In this document: positions 1 to 7,512 of the stretch, in pieces
How the letters are laid out: each line of letters starts with the position of its first letter
How positions within the stretch are numbered: position 1 is the stretch's first letter
Assembly (NCBI GenBank): GCA_934661735.1
Contig: CAKUJN010000069.1
Span: 1-10,949, forward strand
DNA from: an uncultured Oscillospiraceae bacterium
GTDB taxonomy: Bacteria > Bacillota > Clostridia > Oscillospirales > Oscillospiraceae
DNA: 10,949 bases
Reading direction: 5' to 3'
Position numbers and translations under genes: made by a program
The notes under the pieces: generated by a model
Databases searched by the model: none
What the model saw: only the letters and a program-made list of their open reading frames with translations
Told to the model about the DNA's origin: nothing

Positions 1-134
1 TGGCTTGCGGTACAATCCGATCCGCATCCAGCGCCTCTTTTTGCCTACTTTTTCTGGCAAGACAGAAAAAGTGGGTCGCCGAAGGCACAGTTGCAGTGTT
101 ACTGCAACCGAGGAAGTCCGGTGAATACGGACAA
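1..134 (+). repeat. Three-hairpin interspersed repeat, copy A
   Basis: This copy aligns without gaps to 10741-10874 (18 mismatches over 135 positions by hand count) and, in reverse orientation, to 10066-10178. It holds three ordered hairpins. H1 pairs 44-56 with 63-75 around the 6-nt loop GCAAGA and has one G-U pair at 46/73. H2 pairs GTTGCAGT (90-97) with ACTGCAAC (101-108). H3 pairs GTCCG (116-120) with CGGAC (128-132). The copy starts at the first base of the window, so it may extend further left. No protein coding is likely. It could be a mobile repeat, a terminator-like element or a structured RNA; function unknown. Confidence 0.85.
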
Positions 135-136
135 AA

Positions 137-174
137 GGGCCGGACAGACTGTCCGGCCCCCTGTTTGTTTTCTT
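137..174. terminator. Bidirectional intrinsic terminator at the end of prsW
   Basis: A perfect 10-bp stem, GGGCCGGACA (137-146) and TGTCCGGCCC (150-159), encloses the loop GAC. On the minus strand it lies just past the prsW stop and is followed by TTTTGT, so it can end the kinase-prsW transcript. On the plus strand it is followed by a T-rich stretch (162-171) and could equally end any transcript running out of repeat copy A. Confidence 0.7.
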
Positions 175-886
175 AAAGACCACTGTAGCCGCCGTCAAGC
201 GGCTCGTCCGACTGCGCGCTGCGGCGCAGCAGGCGATTGGTGTGCAGGAAAAACACCAGCACGAATACATAAAACAGAATGGTCATGAACGTGCTTTCAA
301 AACTGAGACAGAAATCCCAGAAGCCGTGCAGCAGCATGGGTACCCAGAAGCTGCACCGCAGAAAATGCTCACGCCGGACCAGATTGCCGCAGCTTTCGGC
401 CTTCTTTGCCTCGCCCAGATAGACGCCCATGTAGACGGCGAAGAAGAAATGCCCCGGCACCGACAGCAGCGCCCGCACCAGCGCGGTGCCGAGACCGTAC
501 TGCGCGACGTAGAAGATATTTTCCAGCGCCGCAAAGCCAAGCGCGGAAAAGACGCAGTAGACCACCGCGTCAAAGCGGTAGTTAAACGCCGGATCGTTCC
601 ACAGAAAGCGGCGGACGGGAAAGCGCTTGCAGAATTCCTCCACACCGGCGACAATCAGGAAATTTTCAATGATCAGATACAAAACGGACTGATAGCGGAA
701 GCACAGGTCCAGCACCTGTGTCAGCGCGGTCTCCGCCGCGGCGGCGACAAAGCCGGACAGCGCGCCGATGGCGACCAGCTTCAGCAGCACCCGCGGCGGC
801 TCCTTTTCAATTTTATCCAGACGGTATACGCGAATCAGAAGAATGACAGCCGGCAGCAGCGCGGCAAACAGAAGCACAGGGTTCAT
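173..886 (-). CDS. prsW: PrsW-family intramembrane metalloprotease
   Basis: This is a 237-aa polytopic membrane protein of the PrsW/CAAX-protease superfamily. Visible motifs are EExxK at residues 83-87 (E83, E84, K87), a long conserved helix at 105-126 containing E122-N123, PGHFFFAVYMG at 144-154 with H146, and LLHGFWDF at 185-192 with H187. The glutamates and histidines fit the expected metal site. The hydrophobic pattern suggests about seven or eight membrane segments. In Bacillus subtilis, PrsW makes the first cut in the anti-sigma factor RsiW; the target here is unknown, and no anti-sigma or ECF sigma gene is in the window. The start follows GGGAGGT (minus strand, 892-898) by 5 nt. The gene lies 19 nt after the kinase stop, so the two are probably co-transcribed. 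A hairpin terminator lies right after the stop. Confidence 0.9.
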   Translation of the reverse strand: MNPVLLFAALLPAVILLIRVYRLDKIEKEPPRVLLKLVAIGALSGFVAAAAETALTQVLDLCFRYQSVLYLIIENFLIVAGVEEFCKRFPVRRFLWNDPAFNYRFDAVVYCVFSALGFAALENIFYVAQYGLGTALVRALLSVPGHFFFAVYMGVYLGEAKKAESCGNLVRREHFLRCSFWVPMLLHGFWDFCLSFESTFMTILFYVFVLVFFLHTNRLLRRSAQSDEPLDGGYSGL

Positions 887-905
887 ACGGCACCTCCCGA
901 CGGGC

Positions 906-1805
906 TCAGACCGTCTGCATCAGCGCGGAGTGCACGACCTCGTCATACGACGGGACCGAGTCTGCTGCGCCCGCGCGCGTGACGGAGATGGCGCTTGCAA
1001 CGGTGGCCAGACGCAGCGCGTCCCTGACCGGCAGCGATTCAACGACGCCGCGCAGGAAATAGCCGATAAACGTATCGCCCGCGGCCGTGGTGTCCACGGC
1101 CTTGACGCTGCACGCGCCGACGCGCGCAGACTCGTGCGCGCTGCGGTAGATGCAGCCGGCCCTGCCCATGGTCAGCACAACGCGCACATCCGGATACAGC
1201 TCAATCAGCCGGCCGGCAATGGCGTCATAGTCCGTTTCACCGGACAGTCCGCCGCCCTCGACCTCGTTGACGATCAGCCAGTCGACCTTGTCCAGCGGGT
1301 ATTCGCGGATGGCGTCGCGGTAAGGCGCGGCGTTGAAGGCCACGCGGATGCCCCGTTCGTGGCAGCGCTCGATGATATACGGCACGTCGTTGATCTCATT
1401 TTGCAGCACGCAGATATCACCAGCCGCAAAAAAGTCCAGCACCTCGTCGACAAAGGCATGCGTAAACTGGCGGTTGGTGCCGCCGTAGAGAATGATGCAG
1501 TTCTGGCCGCTGGCGTCGACCTGAATGTTGGCGTGGCCGTTGGGACCCTTGCCCGTCCGGACGAAGCGTGTGTCCACGCCCTTGCTCTTCATCTTTTCGG
1601 CCAGAAACGCGCCCTCGGCACCGATAAAGCCGGCGTGATAGACCTCGGTTCCGGCCTGCGCCAGCGCAATGGACTGGTTCAGGCCCTTGCCGCCGCAGCC
1701 GATGCTCAGACGCTCACAGCTCTGCGTTTCGCCAGGCTGGATAAAATGCTCCATCTGATAGACATAATCGATATTGGCCGAGCCAATGTTGACAATTTTC
1801 ATCAT
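906..1805 (-). CDS. PfkB-family carbohydrate kinase, ribokinase-like
   Basis: This 299-aa protein is of normal length for ribokinases. It has the N-terminal N11-D13 sugar-contact region, the glycine-rich GCGGKGLNQ motif (36-44), NEVE at 180-183, and the anion-hole/catalytic motif VDTTAAGDTF (237-246), with D244 as the expected base. The N-terminal glycine motif and the AAGD form resemble RbsK more than fructokinases or 1-phosphofructokinases. It should phosphorylate a sugar such as ribose with ATP in the cytosol, but the substrate cannot be fixed from sequence. Two ATG codons stand in tandem (1805 and 1802); GGGGGAA lies 3 nt upstream of the first, a modest SD. The gene is first in an operon with prsW and diverges from a sugar-type MFS gene, which suggests shared carbohydrate control. 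Confidence 0.88.
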   Translation of the reverse strand: MMKIVNIGSANIDYVYQMEHFIQPGETQSCERLSIGCGGKGLNQSIALAQAGTEVYHAGFIGAEGAFLAEKMKSKGVDTRFVRTGKGPNGHANIQVDASGQNCIILYGGTNRQFTHAFVDEVLDFFAAGDICVLQNEINDVPYIIERCHERGIRVAFNAAPYRDAIREYPLDKVDWLIVNEVEGGGLSGETDYDAIAGRLIELYPDVRVVLTMGRAGCIYRSAHESARVGACSVKAVDTTAAGDTFIGYFLRGVVESLPVRDALRLATVASAISVTRAGAADSVPSYDEVVHSALMQTV

Positions 1806-1825
1806 CGTTCCCCCATGCTATATCA

Positions 1826-1844
1826 CCTGCAACAGTCTTGCAGG
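1826..1844. promoter_or_regulatory. Inverted repeat in the kinase leader (possible operator or RNA hairpin)
   Basis: CCTGCAA (1826-1832) and TTGCAGG (1838-1844) form a perfect 7-bp inverted repeat with a 5-nt spacer. It lies downstream of the predicted kinase promoter and 21 nt ahead of its start codon, so it could be a repressor site or a leader hairpin. There is no functional evidence beyond symmetry and position. Confidence 0.35.
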
Positions 1845-1899
1845 AATCGGAATTCTTCACGTGGCACGCATTTTCCGGCGCGCGCCGCCGTCTGAGAAT

Positions 1900-1928
1900 A
1901 AGATAACATAACACCATGACGAATGCAA
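1900..1928 (-). promoter_or_regulatory. Predicted sigma-A-type promoter for the kinase-prsW operon
   Basis: Read on the minus strand, TTGCAT (1928-1923) is followed after exactly 17 bp by TATCTT (1905-1900). This gives a leader of roughly 90 nt to the kinase start. Each hexamer differs from consensus at two positions. Confidence 0.5.
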
Positions 1929-1969
1929 TTCCCAGACGCGCGCGTTCGACGCTTTTTTTCTCCGGACGC

Positions 1970-1998
1970 TTGCAAAACACCCCGTCCGGCCTTATACT
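1970..1998 (+). promoter_or_regulatory. Predicted sigma-A-type promoter for the MFS gene
   Basis: TTGCAA (1970-1975), a 17-bp spacer and TATACT (1993-1998) lie 73 nt upstream of the MFS start. The -35 hexamers of this promoter and the divergent one are only 41 bp apart, so one regulator could control both directions. An imperfect inverted repeat (GTAACCGC 2026-2033, GCGCTTAC 2048-2055) sits in the leader and could be an operator. Confidence 0.6.
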
Positions 1999-2071
1999 GG
2001 TGCAGATACCTTCCGAGACCCCTGCGTAACCGCTGATGAAATTGTCTGCGCTTACCTGAAAGGAGAAAATC

Positions 2072-3283
2072 ATGCCGCAGGCCACTGAGAACTACCGGCG
2101 CACAATCTGCGCCTGCTTTATCGGATATATGGTGCAGGCAAGCATCTGCTCGTTTGCGCCGCTGCTGTATGTGCGTTTTCAGAATGAATTTTCGCTTAGC
2201 CTGCGTCAGATTTCCAACCTGATCACGCTGACGTTCGCGGTGCAGCTGCTGGTCGATCTGCTGAGCACGGCCGTCGTCGACCGGATCGGCTGCCGGACCT
2301 GCATTCTGGCGGCGCACGCGCTTGCGTCGCTGGGCTTTGTGCTGATGGCATTCCTGCCGCAGCTGTGCAGCAATCCCTATACGGGGCTGATCATCGCCAC
2401 TGTAACCTACTCCGTGGGCGCGGGCATCATCGAGGTGCTGGTCAGTCCGGTCATCGAGTCGTGCCCCACAACGCGCAAGGCGGCAATGATGAATCTGCTG
2501 CATTCGTTCTTCGGCTGGGGCCAGATGCTGGTCGTGCTGCTGTCAACGGCGTTCTTTTCCCTGTTCGGCGTTCAGAGTTGGCGCGTTCAGGCGTGTATCT
2601 GGGCGCTGCTTCCGGCGGCAAACGCTGTTTTATTTGCAAAATCGCCCATACCGTCGCTTGACGCGGAGGGCGCGGAGCGGAAGCTGCCGGTGCGGTCGCT
2701 TCTGGCCTCACGGATGTTCTGGCTGCTGTTTCTGCTGATGATCTGCGCGGGCGCGTGCGAGCTGGCGGTCAGCCAGTGGGCCTCGGCCCTGATCGAGACG
2801 GAGCTTGGCGTCAGCAAGGCCGCGGGCGATCTGGCGGGGCCGTGCCTGTTTGCGCTGTTCATGGCGCTGGGGCGTATCATCGGCACGCGCTTTGACGACA
2901 GCGATATTGAGACCCTGCTTTCCATCGGCGGCACGGGCTGTCTGGTCAGCTATCTGATGATTTCGCTGGCGCCGTGGCCGTGGCTGAGTCTGACGGGCTG
3001 CGCGCTGTGCGGCCTGTTTGTATCGGTCATGTGGCCGGCGACCATCTCGCTTGCCTCGCAGAATATGGCGGGCGCGGGAACGGCGCTGTTTGGTCTGCTG
3101 GCTCTTGGCGGCGACATCGGCTGCACAGCGGGACCGACGTGGGCGGGCTTCTGCGCGGAGCGGCTGGACGGCAATCTGAAATTCGGCATTCTTCTGTCGC
3201 TGATTTTTCCGGTGCTGCTGCTTCTGGGGCTGCGGCTGGTGCGGCTGGAGCGGAACCGGCTCAACCGTCTTTCCGCGCGCTGA
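2072..3283 (+). CDS. Major facilitator superfamily transporter, probably sugar-related
   Basis: This 403-aa protein has the 12-helix hydrophobic pattern of MFS permeases and a short cytoplasmic break between the two halves (about residues 191-206). A motif-A-like loop, VDRIGCRT (69-76), follows TM2. The segment NLLHSFFGWGQ (141-151) at TM5 and SQWASALIE (234-242) in the second half resemble the FucP/FHS-like sugar:proton symporter branch, from memory. It would import a small solute across the cytoplasmic membrane. AAAGGAG (2059-2065) lies 6 nt before the ATG, which supports this start. It diverges from a sugar kinase and is followed by a second sugar kinase, so a pentose, hexose or polyol is a fair guess. 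The substrate is not shown by sequence. Confidence 0.85.
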   Translation: MPQATENYRRTICACFIGYMVQASICSFAPLLYVRFQNEFSLSLRQISNLITLTFAVQLLVDLLSTAVVDRIGCRTCILAAHALASLGFVLMAFLPQLCSNPYTGLIIATVTYSVGAGIIEVLVSPVIESCPTTRKAAMMNLLHSFFGWGQMLVVLLSTAFFSLFGVQSWRVQACIWALLPAANAVLFAKSPIPSLDAEGAERKLPVRSLLASRMFWLLFLLMICAGACELAVSQWASALIETELGVSKAAGDLAGPCLFALFMALGRIIGTRFDDSDIETLLSIGGTGCLVSYLMISLAPWPWLSLTGCALCGLFVSVMWPATISLASQNMAGAGTALFGLLALGGDIGCTAGPTWAGFCAERLDGNLKFGILLSLIFPVLLLLGLRLVRLERNRLNRLSAR

Positions 3284-3334
3284 CGCGGTGCGCAACGCCG
3301 GACCCCGCCGCGGGCTGCTCTCGGTGCTGCAAAT

Positions 3335-3362
3335 AAAAGAGCGGCATGGCCGCTCTTTTTTT
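3335..3362 (+). terminator. Intrinsic terminator after the MFS gene
   Basis: GAGCGGC (3339-3345) pairs with GCCGCTC (3349-3355) around the loop ATG. It is preceded by AAAA and followed by a run of seven T, a classic Rho-independent terminator. It separates the MFS transcript from the FGGY kinase promoter just downstream. Confidence 0.9.
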
Positions 3363-3382
3363 CGGAAAAATTCCTTGCGCTA

Positions 3383-3411
3383 TGGAAATCCGGACGGCTT
3401 TTTGATATACT
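3383..3411 (+). promoter_or_regulatory. Predicted extended -10 promoter of the FGGY kinase
   Basis: TGGAAA (3383-3388, four of six consensus positions), a 17-bp spacer and TATACT (3406-3411), preceded by TGA to form an extended -10 (TGnTATACT). Transcription would start near 3418, leaving a very short leader of about 14 nt that contains the SD AGGTGA (3419-3424). Confidence 0.55.
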
Positions 3412-3431
3412 TTTTGTGAGGTGATTTACGC

Positions 3432-4922
3432 ATGAATACAATCCTGCTTGCCTTTGATATCGGCACAAGCGGACTGAAGGCGTCGCTTGTGGACGAAAAC
3501 CTGAACATTCTGCGAAACGTGACAACCACCTATCCCACGCACCATCTGTCGGACGGCGGCTGTGAACAGGACGCCAACGACTGGTGGATGAGCGCCGTGC
3601 GCGCAATGATGATGCTGCGCGAGCTTGCGCCGGAGTACGTCAAGCGCGTTGAAGCAATCGGCATTTCCGGCCATATGCTGGGCTGCCTGCCGATGGACGC
3701 GGACGGACAGGTCCTCCGTCCGGCCATGATTCACGCCGACACGCGCGCGCTGGAGATTTCCAACCGGCTGCGTGCGCAGTACGGACGCGATTATTTCTAC
3801 GGCATTACCGGAAACGTTCTCTCCCCCGCCTCATCGCTGTGCAAGGCGCTGTGGATCAGGGAAAACGAGCCGGAAATCTACGCAAAAACCGTCCGTTTTT
3901 TGCAGTCAAAGGACTATCTGGTCTACCGCCTGTGCGGAAAAATGGACACGACCGACCTGTCCGACGCGTCGCACGGCGGGCTGATGAATCTGGAAACGCG
4001 GCAGTATGACGCGGAGATTTTCAGCGGCACGGGTCTTGACATGGGAAAATACCCGCAGATTCACACCAGCTGTGAAATTGCGGGCCGCCTGACCGAGGAG
4101 GCCGCGTGCCATCTGGGTCTGCGCGCCGGCATTCCGGTTTCGGTGGGCGGCGGCGACGGTGCGTGCGCCAATGTCGGCGCGGGCGCGGCCGAGCCGGGAA
4201 CGTTCTATCTCAGCCTCGGCACCACGGCATGGATTGCGGGGCCGATGCGCGAGCCGTTCATCGATCCGAAGCACCGCGTATTTCATATGTATACGCTGGA
4301 CGGCAACGGCTGCAACGTATTCGGGACGGCGCAGTGCGCCGGACGTTCGATCTCCTGGGCCATGGACCTGTTCGGCATCAGCACGGCGCGCGCGTTTGAT
4401 TCCGCAGCGGCGCAGACCGAGCCCGGCGCGGGCGGTCTGATCTATCTGCCGTATCTGGAGGGCGAGCGCTCGCCGGTGTTTGACGCGCTGGCGCAGGGCG
4501 TATTCTTCGGCATCAACACCACGCACAAGCATGAGCATTTTATCCGCGCGGTGCTGGAGGGCGTGGCGATGGGCCTGAGCCAGATTCTTGAGACGTTCCG
4601 CGAGCGCGAGGACATCCGCTCGCTGCGCATCATCGGCGGCGGCGCGAAGTCAAAGCTCTGGAAGCAGATTATCGCCGACGTGTGTCAGGTTGAGCTTCTG
4701 GACGTGTCCACGTTCTCCGACAGCGCAACGTCGCTTGGCGCGGCGGCAGCCGCAGGCGTCGGCATCGGGCTGTACCGGAACCTTTCGGAGGCGGTTGAAA
4801 ACATCCGCGTCAGCGGCTCGGTCACGCCGCGGCCGGAGGCCGTGGAGCAGTACGCGCTGAACAAAAAGCGCTACGCCATGCTCTATCCGGCGCTGAGAGA
4901 GGCGTTCTGGACGCGGAACTGA
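3432..4922 (+). CDS. FGGY-family carbohydrate kinase, xylulokinase-like
   Basis: This 496-aa protein matches the usual FGGY length. The phosphate-binding loop FDIGTSGLK is at 8-16, the catalytic aspartate is expected at D242 in VGGGDGACANVGAG (238-251), an FGGY signature-like stretch LPYLEGERSPVF is at 339-350, and the adenosine motif GGGAKSKLW is at 402-410. It should phosphorylate a ketopentose or related polyol with ATP in the cytosol. The sugar-contact segment reads ISGHMLG (78-84), not the GQMHG typical of classical XylB, so the substrate may differ from D-xylulose. The start follows AGGTGA by 7 nt. It lies after an MFS permease but has its own promoter. No isomerase or epimerase is in view. 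There is no T-tailed terminator after the stop; an 8-bp GC-rich inverted repeat (4935-4942 with 4964-4971) is the only candidate. Confidence 0.87.
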   Translation: MNTILLAFDIGTSGLKASLVDENLNILRNVTTTYPTHHLSDGGCEQDANDWWMSAVRAMMMLRELAPEYVKRVEAIGISGHMLGCLPMDADGQVLRPAMIHADTRALEISNRLRAQYGRDYFYGITGNVLSPASSLCKALWIRENEPEIYAKTVRFLQSKDYLVYRLCGKMDTTDLSDASHGGLMNLETRQYDAEIFSGTGLDMGKYPQIHTSCEIAGRLTEEAACHLGLRAGIPVSVGGGDGACANVGAGAAEPGTFYLSLGTTAWIAGPMREPFIDPKHRVFHMYTLDGNGCNVFGTAQCAGRSISWAMDLFGISTARAFDSAAAQTEPGAGGLIYLPYLEGERSPVFDALAQGVFFGINTTHKHEHFIRAVLEGVAMGLSQILETFREREDIRSLRIIGGGAKSKLWKQIIADVCQVELLDVSTFSDSATSLGAAAAAGVGIGLYRNLSEAVENIRVSGSVTPRPEAVEQYALNKKRYAMLYPALREAFWTRN

Positions 4923-5088
4923 CAGAAAGCCATGCGCGGCGGCGCGAATGCGGGAAGCGTCCGCCGCCGCGTGATGAATACGGGCAGGACACATGCCGCG
5001 CCCGCGGACGCGGACGGAATGCGCGCCTGCCCGACTACATATGGCGCGTCCTGTGTATGGAGCGCGCGGGAAAAAGGGGAAGGAAAAT

Positions 5089-5316
5089 ATGACACTCGAT
5101 CAGCTACCGGCAGGGGCGTCCGGCATCATTCGGGCGGTCGGAGGCGAGGGCGTTCTGCGCTGCCGCCTGCTTGACATGGGCCTGATTCCGCAGACAAGGA
5201 TTACCGTTTCCAAAATCGCGCCGATGGGCGATCCGATGGAGCTTCAGCTGCGCGGCTATGTACTGACGCTGCGCAAGGAGGACGCACACAACATCGAAAT
5301 GGAGGAAAACGGATGA
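5089..5316 (+). CDS. feoA: FeoA, ferrous iron transport accessory protein
   Basis: This 75-aa cytosolic protein has the SH3-like FeoA fold. The conserved RLLDMGLIP (26-34) and APMGDP (44-49) segments are present, and its length is typical. FeoA is thought to bind and support FeoB. An upstream in-frame ATG at 4993 exists, but the purine-rich GGGGAAGGA (5076-5084) directly precedes the ATG at 5089, and family alignment starts there. The stop codon overlaps the feoB start (ATGA), indicating translational coupling. The 166-bp gap upstream holds no clear promoter and no recognisable Fur box; it contains GC-rich inverted repeats, including CGGGCAGG (4981-4988) with CCTGCCCG (5026-5033). Confidence 0.92.
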   Translation: MTLDQLPAGASGIIRAVGGEGVLRCRLLDMGLIPQTRITVSKIAPMGDPMELQLRGYVLTLRKEDAHNIEMEENG

Positions 5317-7301
5317 TTTTTGCGCTTGCGGGCAACCAGAACTGCGGCAAAACGACGCTGTTCAACCAGCTGACCGGCTCGAATCAGCACGTCGGCAATT
5401 TCCCAGGCGTGACCGTGGAGCAGAAAAGCGGCGCAATCCGCGGGCAGAAGGACTGCGCCGTGGTCGATCTGCCGGGCATTTACTCGCTCCGGCCGTATAC
5501 CGCCGAGGAGATTGTCACACGGAATTTTATTCTGAATCAGAAGCCGGACTGCATCATCAACATCGTCGACGCGACAAATCTGGAGCGGAATCTCTATCTG
5601 ACGCTTCAGCTGCTGACGCTGCAGGTGCCGACGGTTCTGGCGCTGAACATGATGGACGAGCTGACCGGAAACGGCGGCTCGGTCGATACGGGGCTGCTGT
5701 CCGAGCTGCTGGGCGTGCCGGTCGTACCGGTCTGCGCGGCAAACGGCGAGGGCGTGGAGGAACTGGTACGGACGGCGGTGCGCACTGCGCAGCAGCGCCA
5801 GCGCCCCGCAGTCTATGATTTCTGCCCGAAGGGGCCGGTGCACCGCTGCATCCACGCGGTGTGCCATGTAATAGAGGATCACGCGCAGGCGGCGGGAATC
5901 GCGGTACGCTTTGCGGCGACAAAGCTGATCGAGGGCGACGGGCAGATTGCAGACGAGCTGCATCTGGACCGGAACGAGCTTGAGCTGATCGAGCATACGG
6001 TCTTGCAGATGGAGCAGGAGCGCGGCCTTGACCGCAACGCGGCGCTGGCCGATATGCGCTACAGCTTTATCGAGGACGCGGTGGCAAAGGCCGTGATCAA
6101 GCCGCGTGAGAGCCGCGAGCATCTGCGCAGCAGCCGCATTGACCGCGTTCTGACCGGAAAATACACGGCGCTTCCCGTGTTCATCGGCGTGATGCTGATG
6201 ATTTTCTATCTGACGTTCAACGTCATCGGCAAATTTCTGAGCGATCTGCTGGCACTGGGGATCGACGCACTGACCGGTCTTGCGGACCGCGCGCTGACGG
6301 CCTACGGCCTCAATCCGGTGGTGCACAGTCTGATCATCGACGGCATTTTTGAGGGCGTCGGCGGCGTTTTGAGCTTCCTTCCCATCATTGTGACGCTGTT
6401 TTTCTTCCTGTCCATTCTGGAGGATACGGGCTATATGGCACGCGTGGCGTTTGTGATGGACAAGCTGCTGCGTAAAATCGGTCTGTCCGGCAAGTCGATT
6501 GTCCCGATGCTCATCGGCTTCGGCTGCACGGTACCCGCCGTCATGGCCACACGCACGCTCTCATCCGAGCGCGACCGCGTCATGACCATTCTGCTGACGC
6601 CGTTTATGAGCTGCTCGGCAAAAATTCCGATTTACGGTTTCTTTTCGGCGGCGTTTTTTCCGGAGCACGCGGCGCTGGTCATGATCGGCCTTTATCTGAC
6701 CGGCATTCTGACGGGCATTATCTGCGCGCTGGTGCTTGACCGGACAGCGTTCCGCGGACGGCCGGTACCGTTCGTCATGGAGCTGCCGAACTACCGCTTC
6801 CCCAGCGCGAAAAGCGTGGCGCTTCTGCTGTGGGAAAAAGCGCGGGACTTTTTGCAGCGCGCGTTTTCCGTCATTTTTCTGGCGACCATTGTCATCTGGT
6901 TCCTACAGAGCTTTGACACGCGGCTGAATGTCGTTTCTGCCGGCGAACAGAGCCTGCTCGCCATGATCGGGCGGCAGATCGCGCCGGTTTTCGCGCCGCT
7001 CGGCTTTGCCGACTGGCGCTGTGCCACGGCGCTGATCACCGGCTTTATCGCCAAGGAATCCGTCGTCTCAACGCTTGAGATTCTCCTTGGCAGCGCATCG
7101 GTCACGGCGCTGCTGTCCCCGACGGCGGCAGTCAGCTTTCTGATCTTTACGCTTTTGTACACGCCGTGCGTCGCCGCCATCGCCGCCATCCGGCGTGAGA
7201 CCGGCTCCGGCGCGCGGGCGGCCGTGATCTGCCTGAGTCAGTGCTGCATCGCGTGGCTTGCGGCGTTCGCGGTATTTTCCGTCCTGCGTGCGCTTGCCTG
7301 A
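5313..7301 (+). CDS. feoB: FeoB, ferrous iron transporter with GTPase domain
   Basis: This 662-aa Fe2+ importer of the cytoplasmic membrane begins with a G domain: G1 GNQNCGKT (7-14), G2 PGVTVE (31-36), G3 DLPG (52-55), G4 NMMD (112-115), and a G5-like CAANGEG (141-147), with Cys where Ser is common. A helical domain follows (about 165-270), then the membrane region from about 285. The two Gate motifs are visible as GFGCTVPAVMATRTL (402-416, C405) and YTPCVAAIAAI (616-626, C619), and KESVVSTLE lies at 581-589. All domains are intact. GGAGG (5301-5305) lies 7 nt before the ATG. It is coupled to feoA by a 4-nt overlap and followed after 21 nt by the FeoB-associated Cys-rich gene. A 356-aa antisense reading frame over its first half is a shadow. 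Confidence 0.97.
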   Translation: MIFALAGNQNCGKTTLFNQLTGSNQHVGNFPGVTVEQKSGAIRGQKDCAVVDLPGIYSLRPYTAEEIVTRNFILNQKPDCIINIVDATNLERNLYLTLQLLTLQVPTVLALNMMDELTGNGGSVDTGLLSELLGVPVVPVCAANGEGVEELVRTAVRTAQQRQRPAVYDFCPKGPVHRCIHAVCHVIEDHAQAAGIAVRFAATKLIEGDGQIADELHLDRNELELIEHTVLQMEQERGLDRNAALADMRYSFIEDAVAKAVIKPRESREHLRSSRIDRVLTGKYTALPVFIGVMLMIFYLTFNVIGKFLSDLLALGIDALTGLADRALTAYGLNPVVHSLIIDGIFEGVGGVLSFLPIIVTLFFFLSILEDTGYMARVAFVMDKLLRKIGLSGKSIVPMLIGFGCTVPAVMATRTLSSERDRVMTILLTPFMSCSAKIPIYGFFSAAFFPEHAALVMIGLYLTGILTGIICALVLDRTAFRGRPVPFVMELPNYRFPSAKSVALLLWEKARDFLQRAFSVIFLATIVIWFLQSFDTRLNVVSAGEQSLLAMIGRQIAPVFAPLGFADWRCATALITGFIAKESVVSTLEILLGSASVTALLSPTAAVSFLIFTLLYTPCVAAIAAIRRETGSGARAAVICLSQCCIAWLAAFAVFSVLRALA

Positions 7302-7322
7302 CGGCGAGGGAAAGGAGTGCCG

Positions 7323-7457
7323 ATGGAGATTCTGGCAATTGGAATCCTGCTTGCCGCCGCGGTGTGGACGGTATACGCCGTGCGCAGCGTGCGCCGGAAA
7401 AAGGGCGGCTGCGGGTGCGGCTGCGACGGCTGCACAGGCTGCGGCAGGAAAAAATAG
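7323..7457 (+). CDS. FeoB-associated Cys-rich membrane mini-protein
   Basis: This 44-aa protein has one N-terminal hydrophobic helix (about residues 3-20), a basic stretch RSVRRKK (21-27), and a tail GGCGCGCDGCTGCGRKK with five cysteines. Size, layout and position right after feoB match the Firmicute FeoB-associated Cys-rich family, whose role is not settled; iron handling or FeoB assembly is suggested by linkage. By the positive-inside rule the Cys tail should be cytoplasmic, where it could bind Fe2+ or another metal (inference). AAAGGAG (7311-7317) lies 5 nt before the ATG. It is the third gene of the feo operon. Confidence 0.9.
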   Translation: MEILAIGILLAAAVWTVYAVRSVRRKKGGCGCGCDGCTGCGRKK

Positions 7458-7471
7458 AAAACGCGTACTAG

Positions 7472-7510
7472 CCCCCTGCACCGCTGCGTATGATGGTGCA
7501 GGGGGTGTTT
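7472..7510 (+). promoter_or_regulatory. 11-bp hairpin covering the deacetylase SD (terminator or translational control)
   Basis: CCCCCTGCACC (7472-7482) and GGTGCAGGGGG (7495-7505) pair perfectly around a 12-nt loop and are followed by TGTTT. The right arm contains the only SD candidate (AGGGGG, 7500-7505) for the ATG at 7513. The hairpin could end feo transcription weakly, hide the downstream ribosome binding site, or both. The T-run is poor for a strong terminator. Confidence 0.6.
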
Positions 7511-7512
7511 GC

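Noticed and set aside
81-134. Resemblance of GGAAGTCCGGTGAA...CGGAC to part of a cobalamin riboswitch
   Set aside because: Only a short segment is similar; the CCCGC...CTG core and the rest of the B12 aptamer are absent, and no B12 gene is next to any copy.
91-288. 65-aa frame across copy A and its terminator
   Set aside because: It translates repeat and hairpin DNA and runs into prsW antisense; no SD.
242-1895. Plus-strand frames of 246 and 375 aa over the prsW-kinase operon
   Set aside because: Both are antisense to genes with clear motifs and are typical mirror frames; no SD.
5256-6326. 356-aa open frame antisense to feoB
   Set aside because: It is a shadow of GC-rich third positions, with His/Arg/Gln-rich low-complexity product and no SD, while feoB on the other strand has all its motifs.
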